Notes: generated from the sequence alone by a model not told the origin. A DNA stretch of 39,399 nucleotides from Phil1 sp964487565 (GCA_964487565.1 CAZARN010000018.1:1-39399); one strand, 5' to 3'. Counted from the stretch's first letter, positions 1 through 7,999 are shown. Numbers and translations: made by a program.

Positions 1-37
1 GGAAGCGGAGATAATGGAGAAGTTGAGCAAACTGTAA
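1..37 (+). CDS. 3' end of a small protein gene, duplicate of the gene at 620-844 (partial)
   Basis: The window opens inside a reading frame that ends EAEIMEKLSKL-stop. The same eleven residues and stop end the 74-residue protein encoded further right. The DNA match continues about 27 bases past the stop, so this looks like the tail of a second copy of that gene and not a shared domain. The rest of the copy lies outside the window. Function unknown. It could also be an overlap artefact at a contig edge, because the match begins at base 1. Confidence 0.4.
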   Translation, partial: EAEIMEKLSKL

Positions 38-64
38 AGCCTCAGCTCCGCACCAACCCCGAAA
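1..64 (+). repeat. Direct repeat, copy 1 (64 bases)
   Basis: Bases 1-64 match bases 808-871 at all but one position (C versus G at 57/864). The repeat spans the last codons of a small gene and its 3' flank. The offset is 807 bases. It may mark a tandem duplication of a gene cassette. Because it starts exactly at the window edge, the true left end of the repeat cannot be seen. Confidence 0.85.
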
Positions 65-619
65 GCGACTCGGAGTTTTTTGTCCGTTAGCTGCCGAACC
101 GGTTTTTGATATGTTGATTTGCTGATCTTTATATAAACATAAAAGCCATCTTTCGGTGAATTTTTCGTTTGGCGCGCCCGACATGGTTCCTGTCACAACA
201 GGCAAGCCGTTTTGAAAAGGCGCGGGATATGTGGACAACCGCTCTTGCGGAAGCATCGGAGACGGCTGGAAAGGTCACAACTGATGGCGAGACAGACGGT
301 ATAAAGTATCAGCTCCGCGAATCAAACGTTGACGATTACACCGAGGCAGAATACAATAAACGTGCATGGGCGCGGGTAAACGGTGTGATAAGCGCCGCTG
401 AGAACAAGACGTTCTCCCAGTGTTTGAGTGACAAACAGAATGGCGCGTCTCCTCAACGCACATCTGACGGCAAGTATATTTTTGCCGTCGGGGATAAGTT
501 CGGCGTGAACAACGTGCTGATAGTATCCGATGGAAGGTACGTCTCGCCAAGCATTGATAGGGTATACCGTATAAACCTTGATAGCGAAACAGAAATCGTG
601 AATGTGAGGCAATATATTT

Positions 620-844
620 ATGAATGCGAAGAAAATCCCCGGTTTGCAGCGCGCGTTGATGCTCAAGAGATATATGGACAGGAGCTTATCGAACGATACG
701 AGAGACGCTCTTACAAAACATATAGTGAATTGCGCTCCGAAAGCAGACCACGCAACGCGGGAAGCGGAAGCGGCAAGAATAAACGCTATTATCGATTCGA
801 GCAAGACGGAAGCGGAGATAATGGAGAAGTTGAGCAAACTGTAA
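620..844 (+). CDS. Small helical protein of unknown function (74 aa), accessory region
   Basis: I do not recognise this protein. It is charged and probably mostly helical, with no membrane segment, signal or cysteine cluster (a single Cys near residue 38). A GTGAGG ribosome site lies about 10 bases before the ATG, within the overlapping upstream frame. Its 3' end, including 27 bases after the stop, is repeated at the left edge of the window, so the genome probably carries at least two copies in tandem. The overlap with the longer frame that starts at 169 suggests the two were once consecutive, translationally linked genes of a mobile element. Confidence is moderate that it is a real gene and low for any role. 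Confidence 0.45.
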   Translation: MNAKKIPGLQRALMLKRYMDRSLSNDTRDALTKHIVNCAPKADHATREAEAARINAIIDSSKTEAEIMEKLSKL

Positions 845-871
845 AGCCTCAGCTCCGCACCAAGCCCGAAA
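808..871 (+). repeat. Direct repeat, copy 2 (64 bases)
   Basis: Second copy of the repeat at bases 1-64, with one mismatch. It covers the last ~12 codons and the stop of the 74-residue gene plus 27 bases of 3' flank. After base 871 the two copies diverge immediately. Confidence 0.85.
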
Positions 872-1016
872 CGGACGACAGTCGCAATTATCCTATCATG
901 AAATGCAGCGAAGAACTCCCTTCATCGTCGGTCTGAACGTCTGCTGATACCAGTGGCCGCCCACCAATAAAACCACGCAGTTATTTATAAAGCATCGGGA
1001 TGATTTAACACGAAAG

Positions 1017-1044
1017 ACGACAGACGCTCAGCCTGTCGTTTTTT
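1017..1044 (+). terminator. Intrinsic terminator after the accessory-region genes
   Basis: A 7-base stem (ACGACAG / CTGTCGT) with a 9-base loop is followed by six T. It faces rightward and closes the accessory region. The remaining sequence up to the next promoter (1045-1166) shows no convincing gene. Confidence 0.75.
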
Positions 1045-1166
1045 ATACGTTGTTTGCGCTTGCGAAAAACAAAAGGCGTCGCAGCGTATGTGCTTCACGG
1101 TTTCGGCCTCACCCGCGCTTCGCCGCATGACCCGAAAGCAGGTTCTGAACCCGATCGCCGTTATTG

Positions 1167-1175
1167 TGGTATAAT
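1167..1175 (+). promoter_or_regulatory. Extended -10 promoter for the GNAT gene
   Basis: TGGTATAAT is an extended -10 element with a perfect TATAAT, 35 bases before the GNAT start codon. No good -35 hexamer lies 17 bases upstream, as is usual for extended -10 promoters. Confidence 0.5.
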
Positions 1176-1210
1176 AAAATTGAAAATATCTCTTAATACG
1201 AGGCTGTAAA

Positions 1211-1648
1211 ATGCTGTACAAAAGAATGGAAGTTTCCGATATCGAAAAAGTTATCCCTATGTACATCGAATATTACAACAAGACGGACGGAAGCTCATGG
1301 ACGCACGACACCGTCTATAAACGGATCCATCAGGTTTTGACAAGGGAGGATGCTTATTGTCTGACAGCTTGTTCAGGCGACGAGACAGTTGGCTTTATTA
1401 TGGGCTATTGTGAGCAATATGACGACATCATTGCATATGACCTCACAGAAATCGTTGTCACGCTGTCAAGCCAAAGCAAAGGGATAGGTACCGGGCTTAT
1501 GAGGGAGCTTGAACGAAGGGTAAAGGCGCTTGGCGTATCAATGATACAGCTTCAGGCAGAAAACGACGCCATGCATGACCATTTTTACCGCAATAAACTG
1601 CAATATGAAAAAACCGACAACTTCGTTCTTATGGCGAAGTGGCTTTGA
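1211..1648 (+). CDS. GNAT family N-acetyltransferase
   Basis: A 145-residue single-domain GNAT acetyltransferase, which moves an acetyl group from acetyl-CoA to an amine. The acetyl-CoA-binding motif A is clear: a beta strand (EIVVTL) runs into QSKGIG (residues 88-93) and a helix with GLMRELERR. The C-terminal part (AENDAMHDHFYRNKLQYEKT) is the usual 'becomes thick-waisted neighbour' segment ending in a strand. The substrate cannot be inferred; the closest general class is the RimI/aminoglycoside-like small GNATs. The ATG follows a weak GAGGC site and sits 35 bases after an extended -10 promoter. It is a single-gene unit, convergent with the MATE gene across a shared terminator. Confidence 0.85.
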   Translation: MLYKRMEVSDIEKVIPMYIEYYNKTDGSSWTHDTVYKRIHQVLTREDAYCLTACSGDETVGFIMGYCEQYDDIIAYDLTEIVVTLSSQSKGIGTGLMRELERRVKALGVSMIQLQAENDAMHDHFYRNKLQYEKTDNFVLMAKWL

Positions 1649-1759
1649 CCGATTGTCACAACGCGCATCGGGTATGTTGATCGATCGCCGCGCCGGAATG
1701 ATGTCTTCTTTCGCGTTTGAGCGCGAGGATATATGAGTGCCGCTGAGGCCGCAGCAGTC

Positions 1760-1799
1760 AAAAAAGAGCGCCCCCCGCGCAAAGGGGCGCTCGCTGTTT
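1760..1799. terminator. Bidirectional terminator between convergent GNAT and MATE genes
   Basis: A perfect 9-base GC-rich stem (GAGCGCCCC 1766-1774 / GGGGCGCTC 1784-1792) has six A on its left (six T for the leftward transcript) and CGCTGTTTT on its right. It is strong for the leftward MATE transcript and weaker for the rightward GNAT transcript. Confidence 0.85.
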
Positions 1800-1804
1800 T
1801 ATCA

Positions 1805-3163
1805 TCAGGCGCCGGCGTGTTCAAGCCGGTCTTTTTTCCAGAACGATCTGTCCTTTATGAAAAGCGTTGCGGTGAGGATAATGTTTATCACAAGCATGAC
1901 GGTCTCGCTCACAGGGGTCGCGAGCCAAAGGCCGGTATCGCCGAATATTATGCTCATCAGCAGCACGCTCAATGTAATCATTACTATGCCGCGGCCTATG
2001 GATACCGTCAGCGCCCGCGCCGGATTTTCCGTTGCGTTCATGAACGAAGCGGAACACAGGTTGAATCCGACGGCGAGGAAGGAGAACGAGAACAGCTTCA
2101 GTGCATGAACGGTATATTCAAACATATCGCTTGAAGTTTCAAGCAGGCATGATGTTATGGGCGCGGCAAATGCCTGACATACCGCAAACGACGCCGCCGC
2201 AATAACCGCAACGGTGCGCATGGCAAGGGTATAGAACTTCACGCACGCCTTGCCGCGCGCCGCGCCGTAGGAAAGGCTCACAAGCGGCTGCATGCCCTGT
2301 GCAACGCCCGTCATCAGCATAACAACGATGTTGTTGACATAGGCTATTACGGCGTAAGCGACCACGCCGCCCTCACCCAGCACTTCAAGCGCAACGCGAT
2401 TGAATATGAATACCACGAGCGCAAGCGATATCTCGCCGGAAAAATCCGAAAGTCCGAGCGCGAGTATTTTTTTATATATGCCTAGGAAAGGCTTTTTGAT
2501 GCGCACCAGATGAAGATTTGATCTTCGTTTTATGAAGTGCATGAGGAATATCGTGAAACCTATCCCCTGCGCTGTCACAGTGGCCACGGCTGCGCCGGCA
2601 ATGCCGAAGCCAAGCCACACGACCAGAATGAGATGCAGCACGATGTTGGCCGTAAAGCAGCAGCACATGCTGATGATCGACACGATCGGATGTCCGCCTG
2701 TTTTAACAAGCACCTCAAGGCCGTAACCCATCATGAAGAAAAACGTGAACGGGGCCACGATGCGAAGATAGGTCACAACATAATCCATCGTACTTTCTGT
2801 CGCGCCGAGGAAAACCGCGATCTCATCCGTGAATATTTCAGCCAAAACCGCAATGATAACCGACAGCGCGCCCAGCACATAAACGTTCTGGGTGAAAATA
2901 CGGTCTGCTTCCTCTGCGTTGCCGCGGCCATACTCGACCGCAACGACCGTTGAAGTACCCATGGCAAGAAAAATTGCCAGGGCAAATACCGCGTTTATAT
3001 AAGGCATCACGATATTTATTGCCGCAAGCGCATATTCGCCGACGGCGTGGGAGAGAAAGACTCCGTCCATGATGGTGTAAAGCGAATACATGAGCATGGA
3101 CGCGACGGATGGAACTGCAAAACGGAAAAAGGTTTTTGCGTTGGGTCGTAAGTTAATATCCAT
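1805..3163 (-). CDS. MATE family efflux transporter
   Basis: A 452-residue multidrug and toxic compound extrusion (MATE) protein, of typical family length, with about twelve membrane helices arranged as two repeats. The N-terminal helix carries the family-like FFRFAVPSVASMLMYSLYTIMDGVFL segment (shown here only as a landmark around residues 12-38), and GxGxAxATVxAQ-type sequence occurs at the end of the first half. It should exchange cations (Na+ or H+) for drugs or metabolites at the cytoplasmic membrane; the substrate is unknown. A longer frame extends 32 codons upstream into the preceding transporter gene. I chose the internal ATG because the sequence before it is not membrane-like and MATE proteins normally begin just ahead of the first helix. 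It follows the EamA gene by 44 bases, so the two are probably co-transcribed. Confidence 0.9.
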   Translation of the reverse strand: MDINLRPNAKTFFRFAVPSVASMLMYSLYTIMDGVFLSHAVGEYALAAINIVMPYINAVFALAIFLAMGTSTVVAVEYGRGNAEEADRIFTQNVYVLGALSVIIAVLAEIFTDEIAVFLGATESTMDYVVTYLRIVAPFTFFFMMGYGLEVLVKTGGHPIVSIISMCCCFTANIVLHLILVVWLGFGIAGAAVATVTAQGIGFTIFLMHFIKRRSNLHLVRIKKPFLGIYKKILALGLSDFSGEISLALVVFIFNRVALEVLGEGGVVAYAVIAYVNNIVVMLMTGVAQGMQPLVSLSYGAARGKACVKFYTLAMRTVAVIAAASFAVCQAFAAPITSCLLETSSDMFEYTVHALKLFSFSFLAVGFNLCSASFMNATENPARALTVSIGRGIVMITLSVLLMSIIFGDTGLWLATPVSETVMLVINIILTATLFIKDRSFWKKDRLEHAGA

Positions 3164-3207
3164 AAGAAAGCGTGACAGATAGAACGCGTATGCACGTTCG
3201 TGTTCCG

Positions 3208-4086
3208 TCAGCTCAGCGGGAGGCCCTCCTTCTGCTTCGCGCCGCCGAGCGCACACCAAAGTGTGATGGTCACGAGTATGACCGCGCTGCCGATGAGCGC
3301 GAACATGTCCGGCGCTTCACCCACGCCGAGCCATACCCAGACCGGATTGAGAACGATCTCCACCGAGCCTATGAGCACACAACCCAGCGGAGGACAATAG
3401 TTGATCGCTATGCTGTAAAGCGCATACGGAAGCCCCAGCATAAATATGCCCATCAACGCCACAAGACCTGCCGTTTGGAACGTGACTTCGGGCACATATA
3501 CGAAAGTGAACGGTATACCGATCAATGCCATCAGCACAAGACCGCAAAGTATACCCGAAAGCCGGTGCGGCTCATCCGACTCGCCAACGAGCAGATAAGC
3601 TGCGCCGAGGGAACAGCCGTCGATTATCGCGATCACGTTGCCCAGGGCGCCGCCCGGGGCAAGCTCATCGAGGAAGAACAGCGCAATACCGGCAACCGTG
3701 AGCATTACCGCGCCGTAATCGAGCGCGCGATAACGTCTTTTGAAGAATATCATGCTCAGCACCATCAGCCATACCGGCGATGTGTATTGCAGCACGATTG
3801 CGTTTGCGGCGGTCGTCAGCCTGTTTGCGATGATATAGAGGAAACCTGTCGCGCCTATCGAAACGCCGATCAGCACGCTTCGCGCGTTGAGGCTGATTTT
3901 GTACCTGAGGGCCTTCATGGCAACGATCAGCGTTGCCGCGCCTGCAAGTCCGCGCCAGCCCGCAAGCACCATGGAATTCCACGGCACAAGCTTTATGCAA
4001 AGCCCGTTGAGGCTCCACAGGAGCGCGCAGGTAAGCATCAGCAGCATCCCGATATAGGATTTGTTCTTTATCTTCGTCATCGTCAA
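3208..4086 (-). CDS. EamA/DMT superfamily transporter
   Basis: A 292-residue inner-membrane protein with about ten hydrophobic helices arranged as two EamA repeats (roughly residues 12-140 and 152-285). This is the drug/metabolite transporter (DMT) fold. The first repeat has the usual 'ALLWSLNGLCIKL' helix and the second ends with a strong 'ALIGSAVILVTITLWC' helix. Such proteins export amino acids, metabolites or drugs; the substrate is unknown. GGCGGAAG precedes the ATG. It lies upstream of the MATE gene in the same direction, and a terminator hairpin sits between it and the ferredoxin gene upstream. Confidence 0.88.
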   Translation of the reverse strand: MTMTKIKNKSYIGMLLMLTCALLWSLNGLCIKLVPWNSMVLAGWRGLAGAATLIVAMKALRYKISLNARSVLIGVSIGATGFLYIIANRLTTAANAIVLQYTSPVWLMVLSMIFFKRRYRALDYGAVMLTVAGIALFFLDELAPGGALGNVIAIIDGCSLGAAYLLVGESDEPHRLSGILCGLVLMALIGIPFTFVYVPEVTFQTAGLVALMGIFMLGLPYALYSIAINYCPPLGCVLIGSVEIVLNPVWVWLGVGEAPDMFALIGSAVILVTITLWCALGGAKQKEGLPLS

Positions 4087-4102
4087 TCTTCCGCCGTTTT
4101 AA

Positions 4103-4136
4103 CAACAAAAGGACGGGTACACAATGCATCCGTCCC
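4103..4136 (-). terminator. Intrinsic terminator of the ferredoxin gene
   Basis: Read leftward, a GGACGG / CCGTCC stem with a 13-base loop is followed by TTTTGTTGTT. It lies 25-58 bases after the ferredoxin stop and just upstream of the EamA gene. Confidence 0.6.
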
Positions 4137-4160
4137 AATGTGTTGTGTACTGTGTTCGGT

Positions 4161-4331
4161 TTACTCGGCCTTGGGTGCTCCGACGGGGCACACGCCTTCG
4201 CAGGCACCGCACTCTATGCAGACATCCGGATTGATGACATACTTGTCATCGCCCTCGGAAATAGCGCTGACAGGGCACTCGGGCTCGCATGCGCCGCACT
4301 TGATGCAGGCATCGGTGATCTTATAAGCCAT
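4161..4331 (-). CDS. 2[4Fe-4S] ferredoxin (56 aa)
   Basis: A small clostridial-type bacterial ferredoxin, a soluble electron carrier for anaerobic redox enzymes such as pyruvate:ferredoxin oxidoreductase and hydrogenase. It has the complete double motif CxxCxxCxxxCP: Cys 9, 12, 15 and 19, and Cys 38, 41, 44 and 48. Each set of three plus the fourth from the other set binds one cubane. The length (56 residues) is typical of the family. A GGAGG site lies 8 bases before the ATG, and a consensus-like promoter and a terminator flank it, so it is its own transcription unit. Confidence 0.95.
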   Translation of the reverse strand: MAYKITDACIKCGACEPECPVSAISEGDDKYVINPDVCIECGACEGVCPVGAPKAE

Positions 4332-4363
4332 ATTTATATCCTCCGTTCATAGTTTCAGGTAGT

Positions 4364-4392
4364 ATTCTATCGCACTTAAATCAAAAAATCAA
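4364..4392 (-). promoter_or_regulatory. Promoter of the ferredoxin gene
   Basis: Read leftward: TTGATT, a 17-base spacer, TAGAAT. The -35 overlaps the last codons of ricT, so the ferredoxin is set apart from the operon before it. The start codon is about 33 bases downstream of the -10. Confidence 0.7.
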
Positions 4393-5330
4393 GTGTCTTG
4401 GCCTTCCTCGGGCACGGTATCCTCGCCGGCAGCGTCCTCGTTGACGTTTGCATCGGCGTCGTCTTCATCGGAAGCATCCCGCGCTCCTTCGCATTTCGGG
4501 CACTTGTCGTTCCTCGGCCCGCCCTTTTGCTTGAGATCGCGGAAAGGATAATCACGCATGTCGAACGTTCCGTCCGCAAGGGTCACGCGCACGCGCGTCT
4601 TTTCGGTTATCACGTTGTTCTCCACCACCTGGCCCACGCCGTCGGGCGTTATCACGTCGCGTCCGACGCGCGGCATCTGTCTGCGCATGGATTCATAACA
4701 GTCCTGCTCATATTTGAGACAGCACATGAGCCTTCCGCATATGCCGGATATCTTTGTGGGCGAAAGTGAAAGGTTCTGTTCCTTGGCCATTTTGATGGAG
4801 ACCGGCGTGAAATCCGCAAGGAACGCCTTGCAGCACACAGGCCTTCCGCAGGAACCGAGGCCGCCCAGCATTTTCGCTTCGTCCCGGACGCCAATCTGGC
4901 GAAGCTCTATCCTCGTTTTGAACACGGAGGCAAGATCCTTGACAAGCTCGCGGAAATCCACGCGCCCGTCCGCCGTGAAATAGAACACGACCTTTGCCCC
5001 GTTATATGAGTATTCAACGTCGACAAGCTTCATATCAAGCTTGTGATCCTCTATCTTTTTGAGGCAGATGTCAAACGCTTCCTTCTCGCGGGCGCGGTTC
5101 TTGTCCCGCTGCTCGCGGTCATGCTCGGAAGCGACCCGCTGCACCTCCTTGAGCGGCGCAACGATCCTTTCGTCCTCCATCTCCTCCGGCCCCATCACAA
5201 CATCGCCGAATTCGGTGCCGCGCGCGGTCTCAACGATCACGCCGTCCCCCTCTTTTATTTCAAGCTCGCCGGGGCTGAAATAATACGTTTTTCCCCCGTC
5301 CCTGAATCTGACGCCGATAACGGTCTTCAT
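4389..5330 (-). CDS. ricT: RicT/YaaT PSP1-domain protein (Y-complex subunit)
   Basis: A 313-residue PSP1 C-terminal-domain protein, RicT (YaaT). In Bacillus subtilis it forms the RicA-RicF-RicT complex, which carries [4Fe-4S] clusters and steers RNase Y-dependent mRNA processing. The PSP1 core is clear, with the cysteine-rich block GSCGRPVCC (Cys 161, 166, 167) and ICGRLMCCLKYEQDC (Cys 198, 203, 204, 211). The C-terminus has an extra CPKC pair (277, 280) and a very acidic, probably disordered tail of about 30 residues. The start codon overlaps the holB stop by 4 bases (ATGA), so the genes are translationally coupled. The darA-holB-ricT order is a standard Bacillota arrangement and supports the call. 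Confidence 0.95.
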   Translation of the reverse strand: MKTVIGVRFRDGGKTYYFSPGELEIKEGDGVIVETARGTEFGDVVMGPEEMEDERIVAPLKEVQRVASEHDREQRDKNRAREKEAFDICLKKIEDHKLDMKLVDVEYSYNGAKVVFYFTADGRVDFRELVKDLASVFKTRIELRQIGVRDEAKMLGGLGSCGRPVCCKAFLADFTPVSIKMAKEQNLSLSPTKISGICGRLMCCLKYEQDCYESMRRQMPRVGRDVITPDGVGQVVENNVITEKTRVRVTLADGTFDMRDYPFRDLKQKGGPRNDKCPKCEGARDASDEDDADANVNEDAAGEDTVPEEGQDT

Positions 5331-6250
5331 TTATCAACAACCTCCGATATATCCAAAAACAGCCGGTTCATCGCCGGCACGGCATAGTACCAGCCCTTGT
5401 TGCCGCGGACGATGCCCGCGTTGCACGAAGCCAGCATATCTATAATACACGTTAGCTTTCCGATTGTAAAGTTTTGTACGCTTCTCGCCGCTTCCGCCCG
5501 CATGTCGATGTTTTCCGAAACGCCGCCGCCGCATAAGAGACGGAGCATGTCCGATGCAAAAGAAAGCATATATGTGAGCGCTTCGCCGCCGTCCTTGGCA
5601 AGCGTTTTTGCCTCGTTCACGGGCAGTCCGCCGGAAAGGAGCCTGATGAACGCCTCAAGCGACGCGCGCCGCAATTCCCTTGCGCCCTCGTCGCGGAAAA
5701 GCTTCTCCGCCCGCTCCAGGCTGCCGCCGGATATCGCCGCATAAAGCGAGGCTTCCGCCTGCGTCGCGCCCTCGGCGACAAGGCTATTCGTCACGCCCTC
5801 CGTGCCCGTTTGCCCCATACGCAGCACGCAGCAGCGCGAAGCGATCGTCGGCAGCACGCCGTCCACGTTCCCAGTAAGGATGAACACGGTACGCTCCGGC
5901 GGTTCCTCGATCGTTTTGAGAAGTATGTTCTCGATCTGTTCGGAAAGCATATGCGCGCTTCTTATTATGATCGCACGTCCGTAAAGGCCTGTCGGCCTGT
6001 GCGTAAGCTCGCCGATTATCGAGCGTATGCCGTCAACGTCCGTATTCTTCCCGATAAGCTCGAAATAATCCGGACACGAGTCAAGCGCGTCTCCGTCTTC
6101 GCCGCCCATGCAGGCAAGCGCGGCCGCACGGCGCGCCATCGCATAGGTGAGCGCGTCATCCTGACTTGAAAGAAAAAAAGCATGACAGGCGTGACCCTGA
6201 CCGATGGCCGAGGCCAGCCTGTCCTCATAGAATTTCGCCGTTGTGCTCAA
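5327..6250 (-). CDS. holB: DNA polymerase III delta-prime subunit
   Basis: A 307-residue AAA+-type clamp-loader subunit (delta'), which helps load the beta clamp onto DNA. The family landmarks are the TDVDGIRSII segment, LSEQIENILLKTIEEPPERTVFIL (residues ~105-128) and PTIASRC, the 'SRC' sensor-1/arginine-finger motif. As usual for delta' there is no working Walker A; the four-cysteine zinc module seen in many homologues is reduced here (only Cys in ALACMGG and DSCPDYFEL). It overlaps darA upstream and ricT downstream by 4 bases each, an ordinary Bacillota operon. Confidence 0.9.
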   Translation of the reverse strand: MSTTAKFYEDRLASAIGQGHACHAFFLSSQDDALTYAMARRAAALACMGGEDGDALDSCPDYFELIGKNTDVDGIRSIIGELTHRPTGLYGRAIIIRSAHMLSEQIENILLKTIEEPPERTVFILTGNVDGVLPTIASRCCVLRMGQTGTEGVTNSLVAEGATQAEASLYAAISGGSLERAEKLFRDEGARELRRASLEAFIRLLSGGLPVNEAKTLAKDGGEALTYMLSFASDMLRLLCGGGVSENIDMRAEAARSVQNFTIGKLTCIIDMLASCNAGIVRGNKGWYYAVPAMNRLFLDISEVVDK

Positions 6251-6573
6251 AACTTTTGGAAAGCCTCCACGTCGACGATGAATACCGTGGCTCCGCCAAG
6301 CGTGACCTGCACGGGCGTGGGCGAGCTGTCCGCATAACCGGGCAGCGTCGAGGGTATCACCATAAATTCCTTGCGGGTGCTGGATTTTGACTTAATGATA
6401 TCAAGCGTTTCCTGAACTTTTTCGTCATCCACGCCGATCATCAGCGTGGTGTTTCCTCCGTGGAGGAAGCCTCCCGTACTCGATATCCGCGTGACGCTGA
6501 TATTGTCCTGCACCAGCGCCTTGATGAGCCTCTTTGAATCGTCGTTCTGGACGATAGCGAAGATCAGCTTCAT
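6247..6573 (-). CDS. darA: Cyclic-di-AMP receptor DarA (PII-like, YaaQ)
   Basis: A 108-residue PII-like protein of the DarA/PstA family (DUF970, YaaQ), a soluble trimer that binds cyclic di-AMP. It starts MKLIFAIVQNDDS and contains ISSTGGFLHGGNTTLMIGV, the conserved ligand-binding loop region, and ends with an ATVFIVDVEAF strand. I chose the internal ATG: it lies 8 bases after AAAGGGGTGAG, it gives the normal family length, and the extension upstream is basic and non-homologous. It sits between a HAD phosphatase and holB, the usual context. Confidence 0.93.
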   Translation of the reverse strand: MKLIFAIVQNDDSKRLIKALVQDNISVTRISSTGGFLHGGNTTLMIGVDDEKVQETLDIIKSKSSTRKEFMVIPSTLPGYADSSPTPVQVTLGGATVFIVDVEAFQKF

Positions 6574-6596
6574 TGAACTCACCCCTTTCGATTTTC

Positions 6597-7241
6597 TTAT
6601 AGCAACAATAATTTTTCGAGTTCCGCAGCGCTGTTCACGATATGCGCCGGAGAGCATTCTTCAAGCTCCTCCCGGCTGCCGTAGCCGTATGTGACGCCTA
6701 TCGCCGCAACGCCTGTCTGTTTGGCGCCGATGATGTCGAAATGCCTGTCGCCCACCATGACGGCTTCGTCCGCCCGTATTTGAAGCTCCTCAAGCGCCGA
6801 GGCGATCAAAACGGCTTTGTCCGCGCTCCCTCCCGGAAAACCGCCGCGCACATATTCAATATAAGGCGCAAGACCGAAGCGCAGGATATGCTCCTTTGCC
6901 GTCGGCGTGATCTTTGATGTCACCACTCCGACGCGCACGCCGGCGTTTTTTATCGATGAAAGCATTTCCTTTACGCCCGGATACGGTTTTATAAGGTCGA
7001 TGCCGATCGTTTTTGCCGCCTCGCGATAAAGCTCGACCGCCTCCGCCACACGGGAGGCCGGCACCTCGAGCACGCCCCTGAAACACTCGGCAAGCGGCGG
7101 CCCGATCATGGTTTTCATCACTTCATCCGGCTTATCGGGTAAACCCATCTGCCGCAGCACATCACGCGCAGCGGCGATTATTCCCGGCCCGGATTCTATT
7201 AGCGTTCCGTCAAGGTCGAACAGTACGGTTGGATATAGCAA
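6597..7241 (-). CDS. HAD-superfamily phosphatase (Gph/PpaX-like)
   Basis: A 214-residue HAD subfamily IA hydrolase resembling phosphoglycolate phosphatase or the pyrophosphatase PpaX. Motif I is DLDGT with the nucleophile Asp 9 and acid/base Asp 11. Motif II is VVTSK and motif IV is GDRHFDIIGAK. A helical cap lies between motifs I and II. The substrate is uncertain among phosphoglycolate, pyrophosphate and similar small phosphates. The start is TTG, because the HAD motif begins at once and no ATG is available; AGAGGCG lies about 6 bases upstream. It heads the darA-holB-ricT operon from its own promoter. Confidence 0.88.
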   Translation of the reverse strand: MLYPTVLFDLDGTLIESGPGIIAAARDVLRQMGLPDKPDEVMKTMIGPPLAECFRGVLEVPASRVAEAVELYREAAKTIGIDLIKPYPGVKEMLSSIKNAGVRVGVVTSKITPTAKEHILRFGLAPYIEYVRGGFPGGSADKAVLIASALEELQIRADEAVMVGDRHFDIIGAKQTGVAAIGVTYGYGSREELEECSPAHIVNSAAELEKLLLL

Positions 7242-7278
7242 TTATACGCCTCTGATGATACATTGATTCTCTTTGTCA

Positions 7279-7307
7279 ATTATAACATCAGCGGTCTTTC
7301 TTAGCAA
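7279..7307 (-). promoter_or_regulatory. Promoter of the HAD-darA-holB-ricT operon
   Basis: Read leftward: TTGCTA, a 17-base spacer, a perfect TATAAT with an extended TGT before it. It lies in the gap after the small membrane-protein gene, 38 bases before the TTG start of the HAD gene. Confidence 0.65.
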
Positions 7308-7315
7308 GAATAAGC

Positions 7316-7876
7316 TCATTGTGCGGCGCAATTCGACGTTTTTATATGGTTTACCATCTCGTCCGACGGGAGAAAATACACAGCGCCCAGTTTCCCGTCC
7401 CGCCTGTATACAAGGGTATAGGATTTCTTTTTCGATTTCGGGGAAAGGTTTTCGCATCTCGTGAAAGGGATCTTTTCCGTATATTCCTCGCCCGGGGCAA
7501 GCAGCGCCGTATACTCGTCGGGTTTTATCATTTCGAGTATGCGTCCCTTGTTGGCAACCATCCGCTCGACGAGCACCGTGCCTTCATCCCACGGATAAGG
7601 CTGCGTTTTGCCGAAAGCATTCTCCTCGCCCTCCGCCGGCTGATGGTATATCACTGTATAGCGATAGTCCGTTATGCGCGAACGGTATATGAAATAGCAC
7701 AGCACGATGAGCACCGCAAACACCGCGCCCTGAGCGATCACGTTCCACGGGTTTGGCAGCGTTGCACAGGCGTCAAGCATCTTGCGCAGAAATATCATCA
7801 TCGCAAGCAGCAGTACAACGATGACGAAGTCCTTCCACATGCTGCCTTTATCGTTACCTGTTCTGTCCTGAAACAT
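7316..7876 (-). CDS. Two-helix membrane protein of unknown function (186 aa)
   Basis: I do not recognise this family. Two hydrophobic segments near the N-terminus (about residues 15-33 and 46-65) are separated by a short loop. They are followed by a soluble domain of ~120 residues with alternating strands (DYRYTVIYHQPAEG, ..KKKSYTLVYRRDGKLGAVYFLPSDEMVNHI) that should lie in the cytoplasm if both ends are inside. A TGAGG site precedes the ATG and a near-consensus promoter lies 32 bases upstream. It faces away from the AIM24 gene and is followed by the HAD-darA operon, which has its own promoter. Confidence 0.7.
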   Translation of the reverse strand: MFQDRTGNDKGSMWKDFVIVVLLLAMMIFLRKMLDACATLPNPWNVIAQGAVFAVLIVLCYFIYRSRITDYRYTVIYHQPAEGEENAFGKTQPYPWDEGTVLVERMVANKGRILEMIKPDEYTALLAPGEEYTEKIPFTRCENLSPKSKKKSYTLVYRRDGKLGAVYFLPSDEMVNHIKTSNCAAQ

Positions 7877-7907
7877 ATTATTACCTCATAAATGAATTGA
7901 TACGCAT

Positions 7908-7936
7908 ATAGTACCATCGGCGGGTCCCCGTGTCAA
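7908..7936 (-). promoter_or_regulatory. Promoter of the 186-residue membrane protein gene
   Basis: Read leftward: perfect TTGACA, a 17-base spacer, TACTAT. The expected transcript start is about 25 bases ahead of the ATG. Confidence 0.75.
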
Positions 7937-7941
7937 ACCGC

Positions 7942-7970
7942 TTGTTATATTGAACGCCGAAATGTATAAT
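7942..7970 (+). promoter_or_regulatory. Promoter of the AIM24-family gene
   Basis: TTGTTA, a 17-base spacer and a perfect TATAAT. It stands back to back with the leftward promoter (only 5 bases between the two -35 boxes) and 30 bases before the ATG. Confidence 0.7.
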
Positions 7971-7999
7971 GATCACAACAATATGCAGGAGGTACATCT

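Larger units (their letters stand above)
169..936 (+). pseudogene. Accessory-element protein fragment (phage/ICE-like, unknown function)
   Basis: The frame opens with TTG just after an in-frame stop and has no clear ribosome site, so it is probably the 5'-truncated remnant of a longer gene. The first ~165 residues look protein-like, with stretches such as GIKYQLRES, DGKYIFAVGDKFGVNN and DRVYRINLDSETE. These recall C-terminal parts of large phage or conjugative-element proteins, but I cannot name a family with confidence. The last ~100 residues are unlike real protein (basic, Ser/Arg/Gly-rich) and run entirely over a second, more convincing gene in another frame. A frameshift or loss of the original stop near base 620 would explain this. 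ATG at 229 is an alternative start. No integrase or transposase is visible nearby. Confidence 0.4.

Noticed and set aside
3172..4326. Rightward open frame (about 380 codons) over the EamA and ferredoxin genes
   Set aside because: It covers two convincing leftward genes and their terminator; the composition is not protein-like.
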